A DNA stretch of 16,788 nucleotides, taken from contig JBFICP010000050.1 in NCBI GenBank assembly GCA_041581935.1, positions 1 to 16,788 on the forward strand. The letters are read 5' to 3'. The translations under genes and the position numbers were made by a program. Shown one piece after another: positions 16,361 to 16,788 of the stretch (positions are counted from its first letter, which is position 1; every line of letters starts with the position of its first letter). Origin of the DNA: JAABYT01 sp041581935. Lineage in GTDB: Bacteria > Pseudomonadota > Gammaproteobacteria > HK1. Below the pieces are notes generated by a model. It did not search any database, was not told the origin of the DNA, and saw only the letters and a program-made list of their open reading frames with translations.

Positions 16361-16788
16361 TTGCCGGCGGGGTCGGCACGGCGTTGGCGTTGATCGCCTG
16401 CTGACGCCGAAGGGTATCCTTGATGGCGAGTCGCTCGCGCACATCCCTCTCGAAAACCAGCATCTTCGTCTGACAGGCTGCCGATTGACAATTTTCGCTG
16501 AAGCTCTTCGCCCGGCTGCAGTAGCTCGTCTGACAGTCCGGATCGAGTTGCTGTACGAGCCGGCACAAGCTGCTCGCGCATCCGCGCCATCCCGAATTCT
16601 GAAGGTCGACACGCTCGATATCGGCGAGATCACGGGATTCGGTGTTCGACCTCGGCTGCATCACGGTGCCGCCTTTGAGCTTGCTCTGATCCGTGTGCTG
16701 ACCTGGGGGCGGGCGCGTGGAGAAGTGCGTGACGCCTTTCTCGTCAACCCACTTGAAGGTTTTCGCCGCCTGAGCTGTCGACACGCAA
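16350..16788 (-). CDS. DUF4124-like secreted protein with CX4C-X9 cysteine ladder (5' end outside window)
   Basis: Partial gene: the frame is open to the right edge, so the true start and most of the signal peptide lie outside. About 145 codons are visible. Near the edge, S-T-A-Q-A-A looks like the end of a signal peptide. The next residues, T-F-K-W-V-D-E-K-G-V-T-H-F-S-T-R-P-P, match the DUF4124 pattern of small exported proteobacterial proteins. The body then holds six cysteines at fixed spacing (16473-16580): CX4C, nine residues, CX4C, nine residues, CX4C. A charged helix and a Pro/Ala/Thr tail end the protein. Function is unknown; a disulfide-bonded helical module in the periplasm is plausible. 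The 3' end overlaps cls by 11 bases. Confidence 0.78.
   Translation of the reverse strand, partial: CVSTAQAAKTFKWVDEKGVTHFSTRPPPGQHTDQSKLKGGTVMQPRSNTESRDLADIERVDLQNSGWRGCASSLCRLVQQLDPDCQTSYCSRAKSFSENCQSAACQTKMLVFERDVRERLAIKDTLRRQQAINANAVPTPPATTE

Overview
The window looks like chromosomal DNA from a GC-rich proteobacterium, most likely a gammaproteobacterium. The evidence is bacterial-type Tdh/Kbl, AsnS, CinA, a ClsA-type cardiolipin synthase and a DUF4124 protein, together with tight gene packing. Genus cannot be read from the sequence. I see no mobile element, CRISPR array, tRNA or rRNA. No gap between genes exceeds about 130 bp.

Left region (1-5430, all minus strand). In transcription order there is a small secreted protein with four CX3C pairs, then tdh and kbl (threonine to glycine plus acetyl-CoA), then a family 4 glycosyltransferase overlapping wecB (UDP-GlcNAc 2-epimerase). 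The start of malate synthase G follows and is cut by the left edge. Tdh and Kbl make acetyl-CoA, which is a substrate of malate synthase, so the outer genes of this run could be linked metabolically. The two glycan genes look like a separate module.

Central region (5555-12526). A YjlB-like cupin (+) faces a D-2-hydroxyacid dehydrogenase (-). A second D-2-hydroxyacid dehydrogenase (+) then starts a tight run: dehydrogenase, APH/choline-kinase-like kinase, divergent enolase paralogue, secreted protein of unknown function, CinA. The enolase keeps its metal ligands and both catalytic lysines. It has Ala where ordinary enolases have the active-site His of the S-H-R-S-G-E-T-E-D motif, Asp where they have Glu in Q-E-F, and Gly for Asn in the N-G-G loop. 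With a kinase and two hydroxyacid dehydrogenases beside it, this suggests an uncharacterised pathway. The proposed route is that a 2-hydroxyacid is phosphorylated and then dehydrated to a PEP-like enol phosphate. This is the most interesting part of the window. Sampled lines from about 6.5 to 9.3 kb run 73-78% GC, against about 50-60% in samples from the flanks.

Right region (12561-16788). asnS (-) is convergent with cinA and divergent from an EamA/DMT permease (+). A cardiolipin synthase gene follows the permease, connected through a 10-codon mini-ORF that overlaps both neighbours by ATGA. A DUF4124-type secreted protein with a regular CX4C-X9 cysteine ladder (-) overlaps the end of the cls gene and is cut by the right edge.
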